Assembly: GCF_018614955.1 (NCBI RefSeq)
Contig: NZ_JAGGNV010000003.1
Coordinates: forward strand, 62,001-126,000
Direction: 5' to 3'
Length of the DNA: 64,000 nucleotides
From: Variovorax paradoxus
Lineage (GTDB): Bacteria; Pseudomonadota; Gammaproteobacteria; Burkholderiales; Burkholderiaceae_C
Part shown: positions 8,948-16,433 of the stretch, piece after piece
How positions within the stretch are numbered: the first letter of the stretch is position 1
Layout: every line of letters starts with the position of its first letter
Translations under genes and position numbers: made by a program
The notes under the pieces: generated by a model
The model's database searches: none
What the model was told of the DNA's origin: nothing
The model's input: the letters and a program-made list of their open reading frames with translations, nothing else

Positions 8948-10366
8948 ATGACGACGAACAGAAGAACCCACCTGGCCCTGGCCCTGGCGCTTGCGGCCCT
9001 GCTCGGGGGCTGCGCCGTTGGCCCGCGCTACGAGCAGCCCTCCACCGCGTTGCCCGCCACGTGGAAGGAGGCGGCCGCCGCCGAAGGCTGGCTGCCCGCC
9101 GCGCCGGCCGATGCGCTGGACCGCGGCGAGTGGTGGAAGCTGTTCGGCGACCCGACGCTCGACGAGCTCGCGGCGCGCGTGCAGGTCTCGAACCAGAACA
9201 TCGCTGTCGCCGTGGCCAACTATGCGCAGGCCCAGGCGCTGGTACGCGAGCAGCGCGCGGCGCTGTTCCCGACCGTCACGGCGGACGGCGGCGCCCGCCG
9301 CTCCGGCGCGCGCAACACCTCGCCTTCCAACACGGCCAGCGCTTCGCTGCAGGCCGACTGGGCGCCGGACGTGTGGGGCCGGCTGCGCCAGGCAGTCGGC
9401 GGTGCGCAGGCCAGTGCCCAGGCCAGCGAGGCCGACCTGGCCTCGGCGCGCCTCTCGGCCGTGGGCGAGCTCGCGACCAACTACTTCGCGCTGCGCGAAG
9501 CCGATGCCGAGCTGCAGCTGCTGGCCGTGACGCTTCAAGGCTATGAACGCAGCCTGGAGATCGCGCGCAACCGCTACAACGCCGGCATCGCGGCCCAGAC
9601 CGACGTGCTGCAGGCGCAGACGCTCTACGTCAACACCCAGGCCGAGCGTGTCGCGCTGCAGCGCACCCGCGACACGCTGGAGCATGCGATCGCGGTGCTG
9701 GTCGGCGCCGCGCCGGCCGAGTTCGTCCTGCGGCCGGCCGACTGGACGCCCGTCGTGCCCGGCATTCCCGCCGGCGTGCCCTCGACCCTGCTGCAGCGCC
9801 GGCCCGACATCGCGGCGGCCGAACGCGCGGTGGCGGCCGCCAACGCGCAGATCGGCATCGCCCGCTCGGCCTACTTTCCGAGCCTGACCCTGAATGCCGC
9901 GCTCAGCAGCAGCGCGAGCCGGGTCGGCGACCTGTTCAATGCCTCGAACATGCTCTGGTCGCTGGGCCTGTCGGTCGCACAGACGGTGTTCGATGCCGGC
10001 GCCATCGGCGCGCGCGTCGATGCGGCCAGGGCCTCGCACGAGGCGGCCGTGGCGAGCTACCGCCAGACCGTGCTCACTGCCTTCCAGAACGTCGAAGACC
10101 AGCTCACCGCGGGCGCCAGCCTCGCGCAGCAGGAGGGCCTGCGCCGCGAGGCCTCGGCCGCGGCGGACCTCACCGAGCAGCAGTTCCTCAACCGCTACCG
10201 TCAGGGCCAGGTGAGCTACACCGACGTGGTGACGGCGCAGGTCTCTGCACTCAATGCGCGGCGCACGCTGCTGCAGCTGCAGGTCAATCGGCAGAGCGCT
10301 GCGGTGGCGTTGATCCAGGCACTGGGGGGCGGGTGGCAGGCCGAGTGGACGGCGCCGGCGACATGA
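8948..10366 (+). CDS. NodT-family outer-membrane efflux lipoprotein
   Basis: This 472-residue protein is the TolC-like exit duct of the tripartite pump. The start at 8948 gives a lipoprotein signal peptide with lipobox LLGGC and lipidated Cys22, followed by AVGPRYEQP, the typical NodT/OprM beginning. Two homologous OEP repeats are present, with LATNYFALREADAELQLL near residue 175 and FQNVEDQLTAG near residue 380. It lies 7 bp after mdtC, so it is the last gene of the operon. In E. coli, MdtABC uses the distant TolC; a dedicated OMF gene in the operon is common in Burkholderiales. Confidence 0.92.
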   Translation: MTTNRRTHLALALALAALLGGCAVGPRYEQPSTALPATWKEAAAAEGWLPAAPADALDRGEWWKLFGDPTLDELAARVQVSNQNIAVAVANYAQAQALVREQRAALFPTVTADGGARRSGARNTSPSNTASASLQADWAPDVWGRLRQAVGGAQASAQASEADLASARLSAVGELATNYFALREADAELQLLAVTLQGYERSLEIARNRYNAGIAAQTDVLQAQTLYVNTQAERVALQRTRDTLEHAIAVLVGAAPAEFVLRPADWTPVVPGIPAGVPSTLLQRRPDIAAAERAVAAANAQIGIARSAYFPSLTLNAALSSSASRVGDLFNASNMLWSLGLSVAQTVFDAGAIGARVDAARASHEAAVASYRQTVLTAFQNVEDQLTAGASLAQQEGLRREASAAADLTEQQFLNRYRQGQVSYTDVVTAQVSALNARRTLLQLQVNRQSAAVALIQALGGGWQAEWTAPAT

Positions 10367-10389
10367 ACTCTGGCGCCTGATTGAAGGCT

Positions 10390-10662
10390 GGAGCCGGGAG
10401 TTCGCCCCGGCGGGCGACTTACTTTCTTTTGCTTCGCCAAAAGAAAGTAAGCAAAGAAAAGGCGACCCCACTGTCTGCGTCCCTCCGCGTCGCTGCGGGC
10501 AACCTGCGGTGCTCGCTTTTCGCGGGGTCTCGCTAGCACTCGCTTCGCTCAGACAATCGCGAGCCCTGATCCGCGAAAAGCTGCGCTCCTCGGCGCAGCC
10601 AGAGGGGCGTGGAACGGGGACAGGCCTTCGCTTCGCTCGGTCCGGGGCGAACTCCCGGCTCC
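10390..10662. repeat. MITE-like palindromic element downstream of the efflux operon
   Basis: This 273-bp unit has perfect 21-bp terminal inverted repeats (10390-10410 and 10642-10662; core GGAGCCGGGAGTTCGCC). Near the left end is a strong hairpin, ACTTTCTTTTG-cttcgc-CAAAAGAAAGT. A second internal dyad, GCTTTTCGCGG/CCGCGAAAAGC, follows. The interior matches the element at 5134-5663 over most of its length, but here the terminal core has GAGTTC and not GAATTC. No coding sequence or transposase is seen and no clear target duplication was found. Confidence 0.75.
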
Positions 10663-10715
10663 GGCGCCACATCAATAGCAATGCCAAATCGAAGGCCCAA
10701 GAGCCCCCACCCCAA

Positions 10716-10736
10716 CCCTCCCCCGGAGGGGGAGGG
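10716..10736. terminator. Hairpin between convergent genes
   Basis: CCCTCCCC (10716-10723) pairs with GGGGAGGG (10729-10736) over a 5-nt loop. It sits between the rightward outer-membrane gene and the leftward rpiR-type gene, 12 bp past the latter's stop. The position fits a two-way terminator. There is no good T-run, so this is tentative. Confidence 0.35.
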
Positions 10737-10747
10737 AGTAAGACAAG

Positions 10748-11617
10748 TCAGCCGCCCCGCGGCCGCGGGGCCTGCAGGTAGGCACCCGATTCGAAGAGCT
10801 GCGTTTCGGCCTCGTCGATGCGCCGGATCACCGGCTTGCCGGCGCGGCTGGCCAGCATCTCGACCAGCGCCTCGGTGACCGCCACGCCAGCCGCGACCGA
10901 AGGAAAGAAGGACGGGCTGTCGATCGCGAACAGCAAGGTCTCGTCTGCCAGCAGCGACAACGGCGAGGCGATGCTGTCCGTGACGGCCACGATGCGGCAG
11001 CCCACCGCCTTCGCGGCCTGCGCGACCTGCAGCGCTTCGCGCGAGTAGGGCACGAAGCTGGCCACCACCAGCGCGTCGCCCTTGGCGAAGGCGCGCTGCT
11101 GCATCTCGAGCGAGCCGCCCTGGCCGTCGACCAGGTGCACGTTCGAGCGGAACATCCGGTAGACGTAGACGAAGGAGAACGCGATCGGAAAGCAGGCGCG
11201 AAAGCCCGCCGCGTGCACGGCGTTGGCTTTCTCCAGCACGGCGCAAGCCTTCTGCAGCGCCGCCTCGCTCTGGCGATGCGTGTTCTCGAGGTTGCGCCGC
11301 TGGACTTCGAACATCTCGCCGGCCAGGCCCTGGTCCTTGGCGCGGCCGATCAGGGTCTTGGCGCGCGCGCCGTAGGCTTCCGAGGAGCCCAGGCCCATCT
11401 CGGCGGCCACCGCGTCCTTGAACTGCGGCCAGCCCGCGTAGCCCAGGTGCTGGGCAAAGCGCACGAGGGTGGCCGGCGTGCTGGCGGCGCGTGTGCCGAC
11501 GCTGCGCATCGAGCTCGTCACCACGTCGTTCGGATGGTCGAGCACATGCTTCGCGACCTTCTGCAGGGCAGGGCTCAGGCTCTCGTAGCGCTGGCGGAGA
11601 TCGTCCTTGACACCCAT
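10748..11617 (-). CDS. RpiR/MurR-family transcriptional regulator with SIS domain
   Basis: This 289-residue regulator has an N-terminal HTH_6/RpiR domain (about residues 1-77; PALQKVAKHVLDHPNDVVTS, then STPATLVRFAQHLGYAGWPQ) and a C-terminal SIS domain (about 120-265; VASFVPYSREALQVAQAAK, VAVTDSIASPLSLLADETL). SIS domains bind phosphosugars or related metabolites, which set DNA binding in this family. It is divergent from an aminotransferase / binding protein / racemase-like cluster, so it most likely controls that cluster and itself. The sensed ligand is unknown; the amino-acid context suggests something other than a sugar phosphate. Confidence 0.88.
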   Translation of the reverse strand: MGVKDDLRQRYESLSPALQKVAKHVLDHPNDVVTSSMRSVGTRAASTPATLVRFAQHLGYAGWPQFKDAVAAEMGLGSSEAYGARAKTLIGRAKDQGLAGEMFEVQRRNLENTHRQSEAALQKACAVLEKANAVHAAGFRACFPIAFSFVYVYRMFRSNVHLVDGQGGSLEMQQRAFAKGDALVVASFVPYSREALQVAQAAKAVGCRIVAVTDSIASPLSLLADETLLFAIDSPSFFPSVAAGVAVTEALVEMLASRAGKPVIRRIDEAETQLFESGAYLQAPRPRGG

Positions 11618-11636
11618 GGGGCTTTCCTTCGTCGAT

Positions 11637-11698
11637 GGAACGAATGTACCGGATGGAACAGCGGCGTTTCGTGGTTATCTTGACGGAACAAATGTTCC
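11637..11698. promoter_or_regulatory. Paired operator-like palindromes in the divergent rpiR/aminotransferase promoter region
   Basis: GGAACGAATGTACC (11637-11650) and GGAACAAATGTTCC (11685-11698) share the form GGAAC-N4-GT(T/A)CC, the second being perfect. They are 48 bp (about 4.5 turns) apart. Half-sites TGGAAC (11654-11659) and GTTCC (11724-11728) lie nearby. Their place between divergent genes fits operators for the RpiR-type regulator; this is inference. Confidence 0.5.
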
Positions 11699-11738
11699 AA
11701 ACAATAATTCAGTCAGCACATTAGTTCCAAGCCTGAGC

Positions 11739-13067
11739 ATGACGCACGTCTTCCACCGCCACCTCCGCCACACGCCCCAGCTCGCCGTCGCCGCCCAGGG
11801 CATGACGATCCGCGACGCCGCGGGCCGCGAGTACCTCGACGCCTCGGGCGGCGCGGCGGTGTCTTCGCTGGGCCATGGCCACCCGGACGTGATCGCCGCG
11901 ATGCATGCGCAGATCGACAAGCTCGCCTACGTCCACACCAGTTTCTTCACCAGCGAGGTCGCCGAGCAGCTCGCCGACGAGCTGATCCGCACCGCGCCCG
12001 GAGGCATGAGCCATGTCTACCTGGTGAGCGGCGGCTCGGAGGCGGTCGAGTCGGCGCTGAAGATGGCGCGCCAGTACTTCGTCGAGATCGGCCAGCCGCA
12101 GCGCACGCACTTCATCGCGCGCCGCCAGAGCTACCACGGCAACACGCTGGGCGCGCTCGCGGTCGGCGGCAACGCATGGCGGCGTGCGCCATTCGCGCCG
12201 ATCCTGGTGCCGGCCACCCACGTTTCGCCCTGCTATCCCTATCGCGAGCAGCGCGCCGACGAAACGCCCGAGCAGTACGGGCGGCGCCTGGCGCATGAAC
12301 TCGAGGCGGCGATCCTCGGGCAGGGGCCCGACAGCGTGATCGCCTTTGTCGCCGAAACGGTGGGCGGCGCGACCGCCGGCGTGCTGACGCCGGTGCCCGG
12401 CTACTTCAAGGCGGTGCGCGAGGTCTGCGACCGCTACGGCGTGCTGTTGATCCTCGACGAAGTGATGTGCGGCATGGGCCGCACGGGCACGCTCTACGCC
12501 TGCGAGCAGGAGGGCGTGGTGCCCGATCTCGTGACCATTGCCAAGGGCCTTGGCGGCGGCTACCAGCCGGTCGGCGCGGTGCTGGCGCAGCGCAAGATCG
12601 TCGAGGCGATGTCGCAGGGCAGCGGCTTCTTCCAGCATGGCCATACCTATCTCGGTCATCCGGTGGCCTGTGCCGCGGCGCTGGCGGTGCAACAAGTGAT
12701 CCATCGCGACGGGCTTCTCGCCAAGGTGCGCGCGGACGGCGAGGCCTTCGGCGCCATGCTGCGCGAGACGCTGGGTGCCCATCCGAACGTGGGCGACATC
12801 CGCGGCCGCGGCTTCTTCTGGGGCGTGGAACTGGTGGCCGAGCGCGCGAGCAAGGCGCCTTTCGCGCCGGCGCTGAACCTGCACGTGCGCATCAAGAAGG
12901 AAGCCATGGCGCAGGGCCTGCTGTGCTATCCCTTCGGCGGCACGGTCGACGGCAAGCTCGGCGACCACGTGCTGCTGGCACCACCCTTCATCGCGACGCG
13001 GCAGGACCTGCGCGAGATCGCGACGCGGCTCGCGGCGTCCATCGACGCCGTCGTGCGCGCCCTCTGA
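11739..13067 (+). CDS. Class III (PLP-dependent) aminotransferase
   Basis: This 442-residue protein belongs to the aspartate aminotransferase superfamily, subgroup III (omega-amino-acid/GABA/ornithine type). It has LDASGGAAVSSLGHGHPDV near the N-terminus and the PLP-ring Asp in ILDEVMCGMGRTG (about D240). The Schiff-base Lys is in TIAKGLGGGYQPVG (about K269). The frame extends to 11607, but ATG 11739 starts the typical MTHVFHRHL...P sequence and avoids reading through the operator region. It is followed by a periplasmic binding protein and a racemase-like gene, which points to catabolism of an imported amino acid or amine. Substrate unknown. Confidence 0.88.
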   Translation: MTHVFHRHLRHTPQLAVAAQGMTIRDAAGREYLDASGGAAVSSLGHGHPDVIAAMHAQIDKLAYVHTSFFTSEVAEQLADELIRTAPGGMSHVYLVSGGSEAVESALKMARQYFVEIGQPQRTHFIARRQSYHGNTLGALAVGGNAWRRAPFAPILVPATHVSPCYPYREQRADETPEQYGRRLAHELEAAILGQGPDSVIAFVAETVGGATAGVLTPVPGYFKAVREVCDRYGVLLILDEVMCGMGRTGTLYACEQEGVVPDLVTIAKGLGGGYQPVGAVLAQRKIVEAMSQGSGFFQHGHTYLGHPVACAAALAVQQVIHRDGLLAKVRADGEAFGAMLRETLGAHPNVGDIRGRGFFWGVELVAERASKAPFAPALNLHVRIKKEAMAQGLLCYPFGGTVDGKLGDHVLLAPPFIATRQDLREIATRLAASIDAVVRAL

Positions 13068-13096
13068 TTTCTTCCACCCTTCCGAGGAGCTTTCCC

Positions 13097-14002
13097 ATGA
13101 CCTTCCCGCGCCTGTCGACCCTGGGCGCCGCGCTCGTGGCCGTCTTCACCCTGATGCCCCTGGCCGCCGTGCATGCGCAAGACGGCGGCACGCTCGCCAA
13201 GGTCAAGGCGAGCGGCACCATCACCTTCGGCTACCGTGAATCGTCCTTCGGCTTTTCGTACCTCGACAGCAACCTCAAGCCGGTGGGCTACAGCATCGAA
13301 ATCTGCAACCGCATCGTCGAGGCGATGAAGGCCGAGCTCAAGATGCCCAGCGTCGAGATTCGCTACCAGGCCGTGACCTCGGCCAACCGCATTCCGCTGG
13401 TGGCGAACGGCACGGTCGACATCGAGTGCGGCAGCACCACCAACCTGGTCGAGCGGCAGAAGCAGGTGGCCTTCTCGCCCGACATCTTCCGCTACAACGT
13501 GCGCATGCTGGTAAAAGCCGATTCGGGCATCAGGAGCGTCGCGGACCTGCAGGGCAAGACGGTGGTCACTACCACCGGCACGACGTCGTTCCGTCTGCTG
13601 CGCGAAGCCGACAAGGGCAAGAACCTCGAGGTGACCAACCTGGCCGGCAAGGACCACACCGATTCCTTCCTGCTGGTGGAGAGCGGCCGCGCCCAGGCCT
13701 TCGTGCTCGACGACATCCTGCTCGCCGGCCAGATCGCGAACGCGCGCAATCCCAAGGACTTCATCATCACGGGCGAAAGCCTGCGCACCGAGAACCAGTC
13801 GCTGATGTTCCGCAAGGACGATCCGGAGTTCAAGGCGCTGGTCGACCGCGTGGTGGGTGGCATGATGAAGTCGGGCGAGATGGAGAAGCTCTATGCCAAG
13901 TGGTTCATGTCGCCGATCCCGCCCAAGAACATCAACATCAACTATCCGATGAATGCCGAGACGAAGGAGGCCTTCGCCAATCCGTCGTCGAAGGGCATCT
14001 GA
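13097..14002 (+). CDS. Amino-acid ABC transporter substrate-binding protein (family 3)
   Basis: This 301-residue protein starts at ATG 13097 behind GAGGAGC. A Sec signal peptide ends at about AVHA-27, giving a periplasmic protein. The mature part has the SBP_bac_3 pattern: GTITFGYRESSFGFSYLD, GYSIEICNRIVEAMKAEL, NGTVDIECGSTTN and AFVLDDILLAGQ. The nearest kin I recognise are glutamate/aspartate-binding (GltI-like) proteins. No permease or ATPase is adjacent, so it must use components encoded elsewhere, or those genes were lost. It lies 29 bp after the aminotransferase, in the same operon. Confidence 0.88.
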   Translation: MTFPRLSTLGAALVAVFTLMPLAAVHAQDGGTLAKVKASGTITFGYRESSFGFSYLDSNLKPVGYSIEICNRIVEAMKAELKMPSVEIRYQAVTSANRIPLVANGTVDIECGSTTNLVERQKQVAFSPDIFRYNVRMLVKADSGIRSVADLQGKTVVTTTGTTSFRLLREADKGKNLEVTNLAGKDHTDSFLLVESGRAQAFVLDDILLAGQIANARNPKDFIITGESLRTENQSLMFRKDDPEFKALVDRVVGGMMKSGEMEKLYAKWFMSPIPPKNININYPMNAETKEAFANPSSKGI

Positions 14003-14012
14003 AACCTCGTTC

Positions 14013-14654
14013 ATGACGCGCATCGCCCTGATCCATGCATTGAGCCACTCGGTGGCGCCCATCAACGTCGCCTTCGCGCGCGATTGGCCCGAAGCGCAAT
14101 TGATGAACCTGCTCGACGACAGCCTCTCGGCCGACCTGGCGCGCGGCGGCCGCGGGCTCGACGAGGCGATGCATGAGCGCTTCCTGCGGCTGGCGCAGTA
14201 CGCGGTCGACACGGGGGCGATGGGCATCCTCTTCACCTGCTCGGCCTTCGGCTCGTGCATCGAGGCGGTCGCACGGCGGCATGCGGGCATGCCGGTGCTG
14301 AAGCCCAACGAGGCGATGATCGCGGAGGCTGCGGCAGGCGCAGGCAAGCTGGGGCTTATCGCGACCTTCCAGCCGACGCTCGATTCGATGCAGCCGGAGT
14401 TTCCGGCCGGCATCGAACTCGAGCTCGCGCTGGCCGAGGGCGCGCTCGATGCGCTCAACGCAGGCGACGCAGCGCGGCACGATGCGCTCATCGCGCAACA
14501 GGCCAGCGCACTGCGCGACAAGGGCTGCACCCGCATCGCGCTGGCGCAGTTCAGCATGGCGCGTGCCCGCGCGGCCTGCGAAAGCGCGGCGAGGCTGCCG
14601 GTGCTGACCACGGTCGACAGTGCGGTTCGTGCGCTGCGTGCGCGGCTGGGCTGA
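14013..14654 (+). CDS. Asp/Glu racemase-like (AroM/arylmalonate decarboxylase-type fold) protein
   Basis: This 213-residue protein of the aspartate/glutamate racemase superfamily starts at ATG 14013, 10 bp after the binding protein. The first-half active-site Cys is clear in LFTCSAFGSC (Cys76). The second-half position, near GCTRIALAQFSMARA, has Gln and not the usual Cys-Thr. Two-Cys racemases need both residues; one-Cys members catalyse other proton-transfer or decarboxylation reactions. It may process the same compound as the aminotransferase. True racemase activity is doubtful. Confidence 0.75.
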   Translation: MTRIALIHALSHSVAPINVAFARDWPEAQLMNLLDDSLSADLARGGRGLDEAMHERFLRLAQYAVDTGAMGILFTCSAFGSCIEAVARRHAGMPVLKPNEAMIAEAAAGAGKLGLIATFQPTLDSMQPEFPAGIELELALAEGALDALNAGDAARHDALIAQQASALRDKGCTRIALAQFSMARARAACESAARLPVLTTVDSAVRALRARLG

Positions 14655-14678
14655 ACGCCAGCTGACTCCCGCCCTCGC

Positions 14679-14702
14679 GATAATCGGCGCTCTTACAAGG
14701 AG
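14679..14702 (+). promoter_or_regulatory. -10-like hexamer and ribosome site of uppP
   Basis: GATAAT (14679-14684) lies 24 bp before the GTG start, and the Shine-Dalgarno sequence AAGGAG is at 14697-14702. No convincing -35 is seen. The good ribosome site is what fixes the GTG start. Confidence 0.35.
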
Positions 14703-14707
14703 CGCGC

Positions 14708-15532
14708 GTGGATATCGTTTTGCTGGTCAAGGCCGCCGTCATGGGCATCGTCGAGGGCCTGACCGAGTTTCTGCCGATCTCGTCGACCGGCCATCTGATT
14801 CTCGCGGGCTCGCTCCTGGGATTGAACGGCGACAAGTTCAAGGTCTTCGAGATCGCGATCCAGACCGGCGCGATCTTCGCCGTCATCCTGGTCTACTGGC
14901 AGAAGATCCATTCGACCGTCGTCGCGTTGCCGCGCCAGCCCAAGGCGCGGCGCTTCGTGCTCAACGTGCTGATCGGCTTCCTGCCCGCCGTGGTGCTGGG
15001 GCTCGTGTTCGGCAAGCTGATCAAGGCGCACCTGTTCACGCCGTTGGTCGTGGCCAGCACCTTCATCATCGGCGGCTTCATCATCCTGTGGGCCGAGAAG
15101 CGGCCGCCGGGTTCGGTGCATATCGAGAACGTCGACGACATGACGCCGTGGGACGCACTCAAGGTCGGGCTGGTGCAGTGCTTCGCGATGATCCCAGGAA
15201 CCAGCCGCAGCGGCGCCACCATCATCGGCGGCATGCTCTTGGGCCTGTCGCGCAAGGCGGCAACCGACTTTTCTTTCTTTCTTGCCATTCCGACGCTGAT
15301 CGGCGCCGGCGTCTACAGCCTCTACAAGGAACGGGCGCTCATGTCGACCGCCGACATTCCGCTGTTCGCCGTCGGGCTGGTTTTCTCGTTCGCGAGCGCC
15401 TGGCTCTGCGTGCGCTGGTTGCTGAAGTACATCAGCACGCACGACTTCATTCCCTTCGCCTGGTACCGCATCGCCTTCGGCATCGTGGTGCTGGCGACGG
15501 CGTGGAGCGGGGCGGTGGTCTGGGCCGACTAG
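14708..15532 (+). CDS. uppP: Undecaprenyl-diphosphatase UppP (BacA)
   Basis: This 274-residue polytopic inner-membrane enzyme dephosphorylates undecaprenyl diphosphate to recycle the lipid carrier for peptidoglycan and other cell-wall polymers. It also confers bacitracin resistance. The family signature [17 protein letters not shown] is at residues 15-31 and the second catalytic motif [16 protein letters not shown] is near residue 164. It starts with GTG at 14708. Length and helix pattern are normal. It appears to be a single-gene unit between the amino-acid cluster and the leftward protease gene. Confidence 0.96.
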   Translation: MDIVLLVKAAVMGIVEGLTEFLPISSTGHLILAGSLLGLNGDKFKVFEIAIQTGAIFAVILVYWQKIHSTVVALPRQPKARRFVLNVLIGFLPAVVLGLVFGKLIKAHLFTPLVVASTFIIGGFIILWAEKRPPGSVHIENVDDMTPWDALKVGLVQCFAMIPGTSRSGATIIGGMLLGLSRKAATDFSFFLAIPTLIGAGVYSLYKERALMSTADIPLFAVGLVFSFASAWLCVRWLLKYISTHDFIPFAWYRIAFGIVVLATAWSGAVVWAD

Positions 15533-15569
15533 CGGGCGGCCGCCGGGCCGGCTTCGCGTACCGGCGTGT

Positions 15570-16409
15570 TCAGATGAGTTTCTCTTCCGGTGTCGAGATC
15601 TTGCGCAGCGCGCTGTGGCGCGTCGTCGGCATCTTGAGCGGATGCGCGGTGTAGGCGTCGTCCCAGACCGGGTCCTCGATGCTGTCGAACACCTCGCGCA
15701 GCTTCTGGCCCCAGCTGTTGTGCATCATCCGGTAGTAGGGGTTCTCGGCGTCGATGCAGACCACCTTCTCGGTTTCGAGCCGGTTGGCTTCGTAGACCAC
15801 GAGGTCGAGCGGCAGGCCGACGGAGAGGTTCGACTTCATCGTCGAATCCATCGACACCAGCGCGCACTTGGCGGCTTCGGCGAGCGGGGTGTCGGGCGTC
15901 AGCACGCGGTCGAGCACCGGCTTGCCGTACTTGGATTCGCCGACCTGGAAGTAGGGCGTCTCGTTGGTCGCCTCGATGAAGTTGCCGGCCGCATAGACCA
16001 GGAACAGGCGCATGCCCTCGCCCTTGACCTGCCCGCCGAAGATGAAGGAGACGTTGAAGTCGAGCCCGGCGTGCTTGAGCGCCTCGGCGTCGCGGTCGTA
16101 CACATGGCGCACCGCCGAGCCGAGCACGCGCACGGCGTCGAACATGCTCTTGGCGTTCCAGATCGTGATCGGCGGGCTGTCTTCGCCGTCTTCCCTGTTC
16201 TCGCGCAGCTCCTCGATCTGCAGGATCTCGCGCACCGACTGCGAGATGCTCAGGTTGCCGGCCGACAGCAGCACCATGAAGCGGTCGCCCGGCTGCTCGT
16301 AGACGATCATCTTGCGGAAGGTGCTGATGTGGTCGACGCCCGCGTTGGTGCGCGAGTCGGAGAGGAACACCAGTCCGGCGTTGAGTTTGATGCCGACGCA
16401 GTAGGTCAT
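15570..16409 (-). CDS. Anbu/BPH-type proteasome-like peptidase
   Basis: This 279-residue Ntn-hydrolase of the ancestral beta-subunit (Anbu) type starts MTYCVGIKLNAGLVFLSDSR, so after Met removal Thr2 is the predicted nucleophile. TNAGVDHIST and VLLSAGNLSISQSVREIL also match the family. An ATG 15 bp upstream is possible, but 16409 puts Thr at position 2 and has GAGA about 8 bp before it. Anbu usually sits with transglutaminase-like, alpha-E and ATP-grasp genes; none are here, so this is an orphan. It is 24 bp downstream of mutS on the same strand and may be co-transcribed with it. Confidence 0.85.
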   Translation of the reverse strand: MTYCVGIKLNAGLVFLSDSRTNAGVDHISTFRKMIVYEQPGDRFMVLLSAGNLSISQSVREILQIEELRENREDGEDSPPITIWNAKSMFDAVRVLGSAVRHVYDRDAEALKHAGLDFNVSFIFGGQVKGEGMRLFLVYAAGNFIEATNETPYFQVGESKYGKPVLDRVLTPDTPLAEAAKCALVSMDSTMKSNLSVGLPLDLVVYEANRLETEKVVCIDAENPYYRMMHNSWGQKLREVFDSIEDPVWDDAYTAHPLKMPTTRHSALRKISTPEEKLI

Positions 16410-16433
16410 GAGGTCGTCTCGCACGAACCGGGC

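Noticed and set aside
12467..13096. Upstream extension of the binding-protein ORF
   Set aside because: It overlaps the aminotransferase in another frame. ATG 13097 has a good ribosome site and a signal peptide.
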